A DNA stretch of 64,000 bases from Rhodospirillales bacterium. Its GTDB lineage: Bacteria > Pseudomonadota > Alphaproteobacteria > BOG-932 > Roseiterribacteraceae. The DNA lies in assembly GCA_028291345.1 (NCBI GenBank), contig JAQGIF010000154.1, positions 1 to 64,000 of the forward strand, read 5' to 3'. Positions 51,079 through 60,798 of this stretch are shown piece by piece; the first letter of the stretch is position 1; each line of letters begins with the position of its first letter. A program made the translations under genes and the position numbers. Under the pieces are notes generated by a model. The model saw nothing but the letters and a program-made list of their open reading frames with translations, searched no databases and had not been told where the DNA came from.

Positions 51079-51597
51079 CTACAGTAACCGCTCGACCTCG
51101 ATGGCCGTGCAACGATCCATCACCACATCCAAGCCGCCCTCGGTGGCGATTGCGGCCGCCTCATCATTGGCGATCCCCAGTTGAAGCCAGAGCGATTTGG
51201 CGCCGATGGCCACCGCCTCCTCAGCGACCGGCGGCGTGTCCTCGGCGCGGCGGAAAACATCGACCATGTCGATCGTTTCACCGATCTCGGCCAGGGTGGC
51301 ATAAACGGTTTCGCCCAGGATGACCTGGCCAGCCACGACCGGATTGACCGGGATGACGCGGTAACCGGATCGTTGCAGGAAGGCCATGACGCCATGGCTG
51401 GCCCGGTTCGCCTTCGGGCTCGCGCCCACAAGAGCGATGGTCTTTGTATCTTGGAGCAGGCGTCGTAACCCGCTGTCGCTATTCAATATCTCGGCCATTT
51501 TTTCCTCGGAAACGATTGTGGCGCAGATGGTGGCGAAGGTAGGAAAATTAAACGGTATTATAATACCACACACATAAAGCACTGAAACACCTGGCAT
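51079..51597 (-). CDS. CoA-binding domain protein (YccU-like); probable start downstream of 51597
   Basis: TIALVGASPKANRASHGVMAFLQRSGYRVIPVNPVVAGQVILGETVYATL. Confidence 0.87.
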   Translation of the reverse strand: MPGVSVLYVCGIIIPFNFPTFATICATIVSEEKMAEILNSDSGLRRLLQDTKTIALVGASPKANRASHGVMAFLQRSGYRVIPVNPVVAGQVILGETVYATLAEIGETIDMVDVFRRAEDTPPVAEEAVAIGAKSLWLQLGIANDEAAAIATEGGLDVVMDRCTAIEVERLL

Positions 51598-51679
51598 TAA
51601 TTTGACATCATGCCCACCATTGGCTTGACGTCATTCTACCTGTGCTGTAGACAGCGCGCTTCATCAAAAGGCGAGTTTC

Positions 51680-52141
51680 ATGAAGACCTTCAATATCAAA
51701 CCGGCCGACGTCCAAAAGGAATGGCTGGTTATCGACGCGGACGGGCTGGTGCTCGGCCGCATGGCTAGTTTGATCGCGCTTCGGCTGCGCGGCAAGAATC
51801 GTCCGACCTTCACACCCAATGTCGATTGCGGCGACAACATCGTCGTGGTCAACGCCGAGAAAGTCCGGCTCACGGGCAATAAGGCGCGGGACAACGTGTT
51901 CTATTGGCATACCGGTCACCCGGGCGGCATCAAAGGCCGTACGCAGGGTGCGATCCTGGCCGGCAAGCACCCGGAACGCGTTATCGAGAAGGCAGTCGAG
52001 CGAATGCTGCCTAGAGGCCCGCTGGGCCGCCAGCAGCTGTCCAACCTGCGGGTCTATGCCGGACCCGACCATCCTCATGAAGCGCAGCAGCCGACGACGC
52101 TGGATGTCGGCGCGCTCAACCGCAAGAATAAAAGGATCTGA
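51680..52141 (+). CDS. rplM: 50S ribosomal protein L13
   Basis: [42 protein letters not shown]. Confidence 0.97.
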   Translation: MKTFNIKPADVQKEWLVIDADGLVLGRMASLIALRLRGKNRPTFTPNVDCGDNIVVVNAEKVRLTGNKARDNVFYWHTGHPGGIKGRTQGAILAGKHPERVIEKAVERMLPRGPLGRQQLSNLRVYAGPDHPHEAQQPTTLDVGALNRKNKRI

Positions 52142-52647
52142 TGATGTCCACATCGGAAAATACTCTGCCGACGCGGACGCTGAACGATCTCAGTGATCTC
52201 GGCAACGCTGTCGAAAACATCGCGCTCGCTTCCGAGCAGGTACAGCCGCAACGCGATGCCTTCGGCCGCTCCTATGCGACCGGCAAGCGCAAGAACGCCA
52301 TCGCGCGCGTCTGGATCAAACCGGGTAACGGCAAGGTCGAAGTCAACGGCCGAGACATTACGGTCTATTTCGCCCGTCCCGTGCTGCGCATGATCATCAA
52401 CCAGCCGTTCCTGGTTTCCGAGCGCCTCGAGCAGTTCGACGTCTATTGCACCGTCGTCGGTGGCGGCCTGTCCGGTCAGGCCGGCGCGGTTCGCCATGGC
52501 ATCGCCACGGCTCTGACGCTGTACGAACCTGGCCTTCGCCCACCGCTCAAGCACGCCGGCCTGCTGACGCGCGATGCGCGTGTTGTCGAACGTAAGAAAT
52601 ACGGTCGCCGGAAAGCCCGTCGCGGCATGCAGTGGGCGAAGCGTTAA
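52141..52647 (+). CDS. rpsI: 30S ribosomal protein S9
   Basis: [28 protein letters not shown]...[22 protein letters not shown]. Confidence 0.97.
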   Translation: MMSTSENTLPTRTLNDLSDLGNAVENIALASEQVQPQRDAFGRSYATGKRKNAIARVWIKPGNGKVEVNGRDITVYFARPVLRMIINQPFLVSERLEQFDVYCTVVGGGLSGQAGAVRHGIATALTLYEPGLRPPLKHAGLLTRDARVVERKKYGRRKARRGMQWAKR

Positions 52648-52804
52648 TTTTCTGACTTGGTCTATCGGCCGCGTCGTCCCCCAAGACGGCGCGGCCGGCG
52701 GTCTGCATGCCATTCATCTGCACGTTTGCCTGGCATTCCCGTAATCTGTAGTTGTGTTTCGGACGCTAATGTCCGCGACCAAATAGATTAGAGGGAGGCT
52801 GGCG

Positions 52805-53701
52805 ATGAAGACGAAACAGATTGGCTCGATACTCGTCCATCAGGTGGTCGAGTTCGAAAACCTGGCGTTAGCGGCGAGTTCGATCTTCATGGATTGCCAG
52901 CCCGAGATGCTGGCGAGGGGCCGGGAGTGGCTCGACCCGCGTTTCATCGCGCGCGACAGCGATGACATCTATCTCGGCTTTCACAGCTTCGTGATCCAAA
53001 GCGGCGGCCGGAATATCCTGGTCGATACCTGCCACGGCAACGATAAGCGCCGCGACGGCAATTTCGCGTACTATAACGAGCTGCACACCGATTACCTGGG
53101 TAATCTGGCGCGTCATGGGCTGAAGCCCGAAGACATTGATATCGTGCTGTGCACCCATTTGCATTTCGACCATGTCGGCTGGAACACCAAGCTTGAGAAC
53201 GGCCGTTGGGTGCCGACATTTCCGAACGCGCGGTACTTGATGTCGAAGGTGGATTTCGATCATTTCGGCCGGGTAGCGCCGGATTCGCACGAGGCGATGC
53301 ATCTGCCCTCCTACCACGACAGCGTGCTTCCGGTCGTCGAGGCGGGGCAGGTGGATTTCGTCGCGATGGACCGGACCGGCGATCACGATCTAGGCCCTAA
53401 CCTGTGGCTCGAAGCCGCGCCGGGGCACACGCTGGGTTCCATCGTTTTGCATGCCAGGAATGAGGCGGGCGGGGCTCTATTTTCCGGCGATGTCTGGCAT
53501 CATCCGCTTCAGTTCGCTGAGCCGTCGCTCTCGATCTTCGTGGAGCAGGATGTCGCGATGGGCGCGGCGACCCGCCGCCGTTTGATCGAAGGCTGTGCGG
53601 ATACGAATACCTTGCTGATGGCCGCCCATTTTCCGTCGCCCACCGCGGGTCGTGTGGTAAGTCACGGCGACGGTTTCAGGTTTCAGTTTGCCGACGACTA
53701 G
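52805..53701 (+). CDS. Metallo-beta-lactamase-fold hydrolase
   Basis: THLHFDHVGWN, GHTLGSIVL, FSGDVWH. Confidence 0.88.
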   Translation: MKTKQIGSILVHQVVEFENLALAASSIFMDCQPEMLARGREWLDPRFIARDSDDIYLGFHSFVIQSGGRNILVDTCHGNDKRRDGNFAYYNELHTDYLGNLARHGLKPEDIDIVLCTHLHFDHVGWNTKLENGRWVPTFPNARYLMSKVDFDHFGRVAPDSHEAMHLPSYHDSVLPVVEAGQVDFVAMDRTGDHDLGPNLWLEAAPGHTLGSIVLHARNEAGGALFSGDVWHHPLQFAEPSLSIFVEQDVAMGAATRRRLIEGCADTNTLLMAAHFPSPTAGRVVSHGDGFRFQFADD

Positions 53702-53719
53702 CCCCCAATTGGAGGACAG

Positions 53720-54769
53720 ATGACCAGCTTCCCGGAAGTTCGGATCGCAATTCTTGGCGCCAGCGGGTATTCGGGCGCCGACCTTGTGCGCCTGCTGGCA
53801 TTGCATCCCGCCGCCCGAATCGTTGCTCTGACCGGCGAGCGGCAGGCCGGGAAGTCGATGGGCGAGGTATTCCCGCATCTGGGCGGGCTCGACCTGCCAG
53901 TGTTGACCAAAATCGACGACGTCGAGTGGTCCCAAGTTGACGTTGCCTTCTGCGCCTTGCCGCACGGCACGACGCAGGCGGTGGTCAAGGCGATCCCGTC
54001 CAACGTCAAGATCGTCGATATCTCCGCCGATTTCCGGCTGACCGATGCCGCTAGCTATGCCGAGTGGTATGGCCATGAACATCAGGCGACGGCTCTTCAA
54101 GCCGAAGCGGTGTATGGCCTGACGGAGCATAAGCGAGCTGCCATCAGAAACGCCCGGCTGATCGCCAACCCCGGCTGCTACCCGACATCGGCGCAGCTTC
54201 CGTTGGTTCCGCTGCTGCGGGCGGGCCTGATCGATCCCGACGAGATCATAATCGATGCGAAATCGGGCGTCACCGGGGCAGGCCGTGAGGCGAAGCAGGA
54301 CAGTCTGTACAGCGAGGTTAGCGAGGGCGTGCACGCTTATGGTGTCGCCAGGCATCGCCACGCGCCTGAGATTGAGCAGGAGCTGGGCATTGCCGCCGGC
54401 CGTGATCTCAATATCGTTTTCACGCCGCATCTGATGCCGATGAGCCGCGGCATCCTGTCGACCATCTATGTGAAACTGACCGCCGGTCATTCGGCCACCG
54501 ACCTGCGGCGAACGCTGGTCGAGACCTATGCCGACGAGCCCTTCGTGCGGGTGACCCCGGAAGGGGCAGGGCCGTCGACCCGTCATGTAAGGGGGTCGAA
54601 TATGGCCCTGATCGGCGTGTTCGCGGACCGGGTGCCGGGAAGGGCGATCCTGGTTTCGGTGATCGATAATCTGGTCAAGGGGGCGTCTGGGCAGGCGATC
54701 CAAAACATGAATGTCATGCTACAAATTCCGGAAACTACAGGTCTTTCCCAGATAGCGATGTTCCCCTGA
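53720..54769 (+). CDS. argC: N-acetyl-gamma-glutamyl-phosphate reductase
   Basis: ILGASGYSGADLVRLLALHP; NPGCYPTSAQLPLVPLL; KSGVTGAGR. Confidence 0.95.
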   Translation: MTSFPEVRIAILGASGYSGADLVRLLALHPAARIVALTGERQAGKSMGEVFPHLGGLDLPVLTKIDDVEWSQVDVAFCALPHGTTQAVVKAIPSNVKIVDISADFRLTDAASYAEWYGHEHQATALQAEAVYGLTEHKRAAIRNARLIANPGCYPTSAQLPLVPLLRAGLIDPDEIIIDAKSGVTGAGREAKQDSLYSEVSEGVHAYGVARHRHAPEIEQELGIAAGRDLNIVFTPHLMPMSRGILSTIYVKLTAGHSATDLRRTLVETYADEPFVRVTPEGAGPSTRHVRGSNMALIGVFADRVPGRAILVSVIDNLVKGASGQAIQNMNVMLQIPETTGLSQIAMFP

Positions 54770-55305
54770 TGCCTTTGATCCTGCCATTCGGCGGCAAGTT
54801 GCCGCAAATCGCGCCCGATGCCTTTGTCGCTGACAACGCCGTCATCATTGGCGATGTGGTCATCGGCTCGGGCGCCAGCATTTGGTTCGGCTGCGTCCTG
54901 CGCGGCGACACCAATTATATCCGCGTCGGCGCTCGGACCAACGTGCAGGACGGGACCGTCGTCCATGTCGCGCGTGAAGGCCGGGGTACGGAAATCGGCG
55001 ACGACGTGATGATCGGCCATATGGCGATGATCCACGCCTGCACGATCCAAAGCGGCGCGATGATCGGCATGACCGCTTGTGTCATGGACAACTCGGTGGT
55101 CGAGACCGATGCGATGGTCGCCGCCGGGGCGCTGATATCGCCCAATAAGACCGTGAAGACCGGCGAGGTTTGGGCAGGGCGCCCCGGGAAGTTCTGGCGC
55201 GTAATGAACGACCAAGATCGTCATTACTTCCGCTCGGGCGTCGAGCACTACTTTGAACTTGGCCGGGAATATCGCACCGGCGAACCGCACAGCCGGCTTG
55301 GCTGA
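54769..55305 (+). CDS. Gamma-carbonic anhydrase-family (left-handed beta-helix) protein
   Basis: Hexapeptide repeats; GASIWFGCVLRGDTNYIRVGARTNVQDGTVVH. Confidence 0.92.
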   Translation: MPLILPFGGKLPQIAPDAFVADNAVIIGDVVIGSGASIWFGCVLRGDTNYIRVGARTNVQDGTVVHVAREGRGTEIGDDVMIGHMAMIHACTIQSGAMIGMTACVMDNSVVETDAMVAAGALISPNKTVKTGEVWAGRPGKFWRVMNDQDRHYFRSGVEHYFELGREYRTGEPHSRLG

Positions 55306-55343
55306 TCGGAAGGCGGCGTTTTCCCGATCGAATGGCTTTCCGG

Positions 55344-57170
55344 CTACATCGCGCGCTGTTTGACGTAGCTGCCGGGGGCGTCCTCAATTGGTTTCAACGC
55401 GCCGTCGCCGGGCGCGCGGGCCGGAACCATAGCGCCGCCGTGGGGAGCGATCCATTGCTGCCAATCGGTCCACCAGGAACCATCCTGCTTTTCAGCGCCG
55501 GCCAGCCACGTTTCCGGATCGGGCGGCAGGGCGTCGTTGGTCCAATAGCCGTATTTATTGGCTGACGGCGGGTTGACGACACCGGCGATATGTCCCGACG
55601 CACCCAATACGAAACGCCGCGTCCCCTTGTAGAGCTGGGTGCCGGCATAGACGGACTGCCAGGGCGCGATGTGATCTTCCTTCGTGGCGATGATGTAAGT
55701 CGGCGTCTTCACCTTGCCGAGATCGATCGGCACGTTCTGAAGCGTGATCCCGCCCGGTTCGGCCAGCAGATTCTTCTGATACATGTTGCGCAGGTAAAAG
55801 CTGTGCATCGCCGCCGGCATGCGCGTGGAATCGGAGTTCCAATATAGCAGGTCGAAGGGGAAGGGCTCTTTACCCAGCAGGTAGTTATTGACGACGAATG
55901 ACCAGATCAGGTCGTTGGCGCGCAGCATGTTGAAGGTGGTGTAAAGGTCCTTCGCATCCAGATAGCCCTGGCTCTTCATTCTCTCGTCCAGCGCGGCCAA
56001 CTGCGCTTCGTCGATGAAAACCCGTACCTCGCCGACATCCGTGAAATCGACCAAAGCCACGAAATAGGTCGCGGAGGCTACTCGCTTCTGCTGCTTGTTG
56101 GCGGCCAGAACGGCGAGACCGGAGGCCAGCAGCGTGCCGCCGAGGCAATAGCCGATCAGGTTGCTTTCGCGCTGACCTGTGGCCTGCTCGACTGCATCGA
56201 GTACGTCCAGGAAGCCTAGTTTCAGATAATCGTCGAAATTCTTTTCTGCCTGGCTTCGATCAGGATTGACCCAGGAGACGACAAACACCGTATGGCCCTG
56301 ATCGACCGCCCAGCGCACAAAGGAATTTTCCGGGCGCAGGTCGAGAATGTAGAATTTATTGATCCAGGGAGGGATAATGACGAGCGGGCGCTTATAGACA
56401 GTCTCAGTCGTGGGATTGTACTGCAAAAGCTGCATCAGTTCGTTCTGGTAGACGACTTTTCCGGGAGCCAGTGCGATGTTCTCGCCGATGCGGAAAGCAT
56501 CGGGATCGGTCATTTTGACCAGCAGCTGGCCCTTGCCCCGCTCGAGGTCGCTCAGCAGATTTTCCAGCCCCTTGACCAGATTTTCACCACCGCTCTCGAG
56601 GGTGGCGCGCAGGACCTGAGGGTTGGTCAGCACGAAATTGGACGGGGCCACCGCATCGACAAACTGGCGGGTATAGAAATCGACCTTCTGCGCGGTCTTT
56701 TCGTCGAGACCCTCGACATTCTTAACCACCGACTGCATCCAGCGGGCGCTTAGCAGATAGGATTGCTTGATAAAATCGAAGATCGCGGCTTCCTGCCAGG
56801 CAGGGTCCCGGAAGCGCTTGTCATCCTTTGCCGGGCTGACCGTCGGTTCCGCCGCTTCCCCCATGAAACGGCGGGTCGCGGAACCGACCAGCGCCATATA
56901 ATCTTGCCAGAGTTGCATCTGGGCCTGCATCAGGCGGGCGGGGTCGGCCAACATGCGGGCGGTCATCTCGAAGAATGCTCCGCCGATATTGAGTTTGTCG
57001 ATCGGGCCGCCTTCAGTCGAGCTGGCTTGCCGCTCTAGGAATTCGGTAACCAGCTTCTGGCCGCGCTCTGCGAGGCGGGTCAGCGCTTGGCTCATTTCGA
57101 CCGGATTGGGTACCTTGATCGGCCGCTCGTCTGAACCTCTGGCCGATTTCGATTCAGCTCTGTTTGTCAT
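55344..57170 (-). CDS. phaC: Class I poly(3-hydroxyalkanoate) synthase
   Basis: PPWINKFYILDLRPENSFVRWAVDQGHTVFVVSWVNP; lipase-like box GYCLGGT. Confidence 0.95.
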   Translation of the reverse strand: MTNRAESKSARGSDERPIKVPNPVEMSQALTRLAERGQKLVTEFLERQASSTEGGPIDKLNIGGAFFEMTARMLADPARLMQAQMQLWQDYMALVGSATRRFMGEAAEPTVSPAKDDKRFRDPAWQEAAIFDFIKQSYLLSARWMQSVVKNVEGLDEKTAQKVDFYTRQFVDAVAPSNFVLTNPQVLRATLESGGENLVKGLENLLSDLERGKGQLLVKMTDPDAFRIGENIALAPGKVVYQNELMQLLQYNPTTETVYKRPLVIIPPWINKFYILDLRPENSFVRWAVDQGHTVFVVSWVNPDRSQAEKNFDDYLKLGFLDVLDAVEQATGQRESNLIGYCLGGTLLASGLAVLAANKQQKRVASATYFVALVDFTDVGEVRVFIDEAQLAALDERMKSQGYLDAKDLYTTFNMLRANDLIWSFVVNNYLLGKEPFPFDLLYWNSDSTRMPAAMHSFYLRNMYQKNLLAEPGGITLQNVPIDLGKVKTPTYIIATKEDHIAPWQSVYAGTQLYKGTRRFVLGASGHIAGVVNPPSANKYGYWTNDALPPDPETWLAGAEKQDGSWWTDWQQWIAPHGGAMVPARAPGDGALKPIEDAPGSYVKQRAM

Positions 57171-57348
57171 GCGTTTCCTCTTGGCCCGGCGAAGAAGATT
57201 TGCCGCGGGTCATTTTACTGCTGGACGACGACCCGATTCTGCGAGCAGTTGGGGCCGTAATCGTGGCGCGGACATTATCAGCGTTCCTGTTTCTTTGCAC
57301 CCGCCCCGCAGCTTCTGCTACAGGTGGGCAAGCCCATACGGATTTGCC

Positions 57349-58443
57349 ATGACATCGCATAAAATCTCCACATCATTCTTGCGCCTTGGCACCGTCTTCG
57401 CCGTGGGCGCGACGGCACTCGGCGGTTGTTCAACGGTGAAGAGCGTGTCGCCGTTCGGCAGCAGCGTGCCGTATGCGGCCAATGTTCAGCCCACCATAGC
57501 GCGGCCGACCGTAACGGAGATTCCGGCGTTCAAGCCGAAGCCGGAGGCACCGCCCGCGCCAAAGCCGGAGGCTCCGCCCGCGCCGAAGCCGGTGGCATCC
57601 GGCGTCGCGAGTCCGCCGCCCGCACCGGCCACTCCTCCGGCCGCCGAGCCGTCTGCGCCGCCGCCGCCAAAATCGTCGGCCGCGCAAGTTCCGCCGCCCA
57701 AGGTCGCGGATGCCGAGCCGGCACCCGCCTCAACCGTGGCGCCACCCGCAAAACCGGCAACGCCTGAAAAAATTGCCGACGAGAGCGCTGCTCCCGCGAG
57801 AACGGGCGATTCGGAAGCCGGCCAAGGGCCGTCGCTTCCGGCTGACCACCGCAAGCTCAGCGAAGATGGCGCCTATCCCAATCTCGCTCAGGTGCCCGCG
57901 CGCCCGGTCAATCTGCCTTCCTTTGCCGAGGCCGCAGCACTTGAAAAGTCGCTGATCAGCAACCGGGAGAAGGCAAGGGACGCGGCTCCCGCAAGCCCCG
58001 ATGCCCCATCCGTCGACAGCACGCCCGTGCCGGTGCCGCAAAGCAAGCCTCAGGCTCAACCTGCGATGACCAAGGCCGTTGCCGTTCCCGCCCGCGCCGA
58101 AGACCGTGCGCCGTGTCTGAACCGCAAGGCAGTCGATGGCCAACTAGCCGCGACGCTCCATTTCGATCCGGGCTCTGCGGCTCTGACCGCCGGCAATCTG
58201 GCGCTGCTCGCCGAAGCCATCCCGACGATGCGCGCGGCGAAAGGCACGATCCGCATATTCGGGCATGGCGATGCCGATACCGCCGCCGCGGTTCCGCGAT
58301 TCGATCTTGCGGCAGCCCGCGCCGCCGCCGTCGCGCAGGCCGTCGCCGGCTACGGAATTCCCGCACCGCGCATCGCGGTCGGCGTCGCTTGCGCAGATGC
58401 CGCGTTCGCGGGGGCATCCGTTCAGCTTTACGCCGAATCCTGA
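57349..58443 (+). CDS. Pro/Ala-rich lipoprotein with C-terminal OmpA-like domain
   Basis: Lipobox LGGC; PKPEAPPAPKPEAPPAPKP repeats; ATLHFDPGSAALTAGNLALLAEAI...RIFGHGDAD. Confidence 0.7.
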   Translation: MTSHKISTSFLRLGTVFAVGATALGGCSTVKSVSPFGSSVPYAANVQPTIARPTVTEIPAFKPKPEAPPAPKPEAPPAPKPVASGVASPPPAPATPPAAEPSAPPPPKSSAAQVPPPKVADAEPAPASTVAPPAKPATPEKIADESAAPARTGDSEAGQGPSLPADHRKLSEDGAYPNLAQVPARPVNLPSFAEAAALEKSLISNREKARDAAPASPDAPSVDSTPVPVPQSKPQAQPAMTKAVAVPARAEDRAPCLNRKAVDGQLAATLHFDPGSAALTAGNLALLAEAIPTMRAAKGTIRIFGHGDADTAAAVPRFDLAAARAAAVAQAVAGYGIPAPRIAVGVACADAAFAGASVQLYAES

Positions 58444-58447
58444 GACC

Positions 58448-59737
58448 GTGTCGGCTCTTAGGATCGGGATAGCCGGACTTGGGACGGTTGGTTCGGGCGT
58501 GCTGCGGCTGCTGGATCGGCAACGCGACCTGTTGAGCGACAGAGCCGGTAGGGCGATCGAAATTGTTGCGCTTTCGGCGCGCAGCCGGGACAAGCAGCGC
58601 GACGTCGATCTGTCATCCTTCAAATGGTACGACGATCCGGTTTCGCTGGCGGAAGATTCAAGTATCGACGTCGTCGTCGAACTGATCGGCGGCGATGAAG
58701 CCCCGGCGAGAGAACTGGTCGAGGCCGCTCTTTCCAGTGGGAAATCCGTAGTCACGGCCAATAAGGCGCTACTGGCCCGACACGGCGTCGCGCTGGCGCG
58801 GTTGGCCGAGGCGAATCAGGTGTCGCTGGCCTATGAAGCCTCAGTCTGCGGCGGCATTCCGATCGTCAAAGGGCTGCGCGAAGGGTTGGCGGCCAATCGG
58901 ATCAGCGAACTGCACGGCATTCTAAACGGCACCTGTAACTACATCCTCAGCCAAATGCGCGATACCGGACGTGGTTTCGACGAGGTGCTGGCCGAGGCGC
59001 AGGCGCTGGGCTATGCGGAAGCCGACCCGAGCTTCGATATCGACGGAATCGATACGGCGCATAAACTCGCGATCCTGACCGCGCTGACATTCGGCACCGA
59101 AGTTGATTTGGCATCCGTGCATATCGAGGGGATCCGTCATATCGGAGCGCTCGATATCAATTATGCCGACGAACTCGGCTATGCGATCAAGCTGCTGGGT
59201 GTCGCACGCCGTGCCGAGGACGGGATTGAGCAAAGGGTTCACCCCTGCATGGTGCCAAAACATGCGGCCATCGCTGCGGCTGAGGGTGTTTATAATGCGA
59301 TCGTCGTCCAGGGAGATTTCGTCGATAAGGTGAACTTCGTCGGACGCGGTGCGGGCAGCGGCCCGACAGCCTCGGCGGTGGTCGCCGATCTGATCGATAT
59401 CGCGCGTGGTATCCGGCTCCCCACCTTCGGCGTTCCGGCCGATAAGCTCGTCAAAGCGGTGCCGCGCCCGATTGAGAACAGGACTGGCGCTTATTATCTG
59501 CGTCTGATGGTGGTCGACCGGCCGGGTGTCATCGCCGATGTCGCGGCGGTCTTGCGTGATCATCAGGTTTCACTCGAATCGGTGTTGCAGCGCTTGCGGG
59601 CGCCGGGCGATAATGTTCCCGTGGTGTTGACAACGCACGAAACAAGCGAAGCGCGCATGACCGCCGCGGTGGCCCAGATAGGAGCCTTGGAAGTGGTGGT
59701 CGAATCGCCGCGTGTGATCCGAATTGAACAATTTTAG
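58448..59737 (+). CDS. hom: Homoserine dehydrogenase
   Basis: RIGIAGLGTVGSGVLRLL; GILNGTCNYILSQM; YAEADPSFDIDGIDTAHKLAIL; C-terminal ACT domain; GTG start. Confidence 0.95.
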   Translation: MSALRIGIAGLGTVGSGVLRLLDRQRDLLSDRAGRAIEIVALSARSRDKQRDVDLSSFKWYDDPVSLAEDSSIDVVVELIGGDEAPARELVEAALSSGKSVVTANKALLARHGVALARLAEANQVSLAYEASVCGGIPIVKGLREGLAANRISELHGILNGTCNYILSQMRDTGRGFDEVLAEAQALGYAEADPSFDIDGIDTAHKLAILTALTFGTEVDLASVHIEGIRHIGALDINYADELGYAIKLLGVARRAEDGIEQRVHPCMVPKHAAIAAAEGVYNAIVVQGDFVDKVNFVGRGAGSGPTASAVVADLIDIARGIRLPTFGVPADKLVKAVPRPIENRTGAYYLRLMVVDRPGVIADVAAVLRDHQVSLESVLQRLRAPGDNVPVVLTTHETSEARMTAAVAQIGALEVVVESPRVIRIEQF

Positions 59738-59799
59738 TGTGTGGCGAGGCAGGTTGCCGGCCGGAACATACAATGGCTTCGATGATTAAGGGGATTTGA

Positions 59800-60798
59800 A
59801 TGACCAGTGACAAGCGCGTGATGGATCGCAATCTGGCGCTCGAGGCCGTGCGGGTGACCGAGGCGGCAGCGCTGGCCGCGTCAATGCTGATGGGCCGTGG
59901 CGACGAGAAGGCCGCCGATCAGGCGGCGGTCGACGCCATGCGCGAGGCGCTGAACAGCTTGTCGATCGACGGCACGGTCGTGATCGGGGAGGGCGAGCGT
60001 GATGAGGCGCCGATGCTCTATATCGGTGAAAAAGTCGGGCTGGGTGTTGGCCCCGCCATCGATAACGCGCTCGACCCCCTTGAAGGCACGACCATCACCG
60101 CCGTCGGGGGACCCAACGCGCTCGCAGTCGTCGCGATGGCCGAATCCGGCGGCTTTTTGAACGCGCCTGACGTCTACATGGACAAGATTGCGACCGGTCC
60201 CGGCCTTCCTGAGGGCGTCATCGATCTCGACAACACGCCGCTACGGAACTTGACCTCGTTGGCCAAGGCTAAAAATGCCGACATATCCGACCTGGTCGTA
60301 TGCATCCTCGACCGTCCGCGCCATGCCGAGCTGATCGCCAAGGTCCGCGAAGCTGGTGCGCGGATCATGCTGATATCCGATGGTGACGTCAGCGGTGTGA
60401 TCGCGACCGCCCAGCCCGATGCCGGCATCGATCTCTATATCGGTTCGGGCGGGGCGCCAGAAGGTGTGCTGGCCGCGGCCGCCCTGCGCTGCATCGGCGG
60501 CCAGATGCAGGCCCGCCTGCTGTTCCGCAACGACGACGAGCGTGCCCGCGCGGCCCGCTGGAACGTCACTGATCTGAACCGCAAATACGCGCTGGAGGAT
60601 CTTGCCAGCGGCGACGTCATGTTCGCGGCCACAGGCGTCACCAATGGCTCGATGCTTAAGGGCGTGCGGCGCTTCCCCGGGGGTGCATACACGCACTCGG
60701 TCATCATGCGGTCGAAATCGGGCACTGTCCGCTTCGTCGAGGCCCATCACAATTTCGGTCGTAAGGTCGTGCCCCGGGGCTTCAAGACGAATTCGTGA
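59800..60798 (+). CDS. glpX: Class II fructose-1,6-bisphosphatase
   Basis: IGEGERDEAPMLYIGEKVG; DPLEGT; GGAPEGVLAAAALRCIGGQMQ. Confidence 0.95.
   Translation: MTSDKRVMDRNLALEAVRVTEAAALAASMLMGRGDEKAADQAAVDAMREALNSLSIDGTVVIGEGERDEAPMLYIGEKVGLGVGPAIDNALDPLEGTTITAVGGPNALAVVAMAESGGFLNAPDVYMDKIATGPGLPEGVIDLDNTPLRNLTSLAKAKNADISDLVVCILDRPRHAELIAKVREAGARIMLISDGDVSGVIATAQPDAGIDLYIGSGGAPEGVLAAAALRCIGGQMQARLLFRNDDERARAARWNVTDLNRKYALEDLASGDVMFAATGVTNGSMLKGVRRFPGGAYTHSVIMRSKSGTVRFVEAHHNFGRKVVPRGFKTNS

Noticed and set aside
53477-54703. 408-aa minus-strand ORF opposite the MBL-fold gene and argC
   Set aside because: Shadow ORF; low-complexity Arg/Gly/His composition, sense genes are clear.
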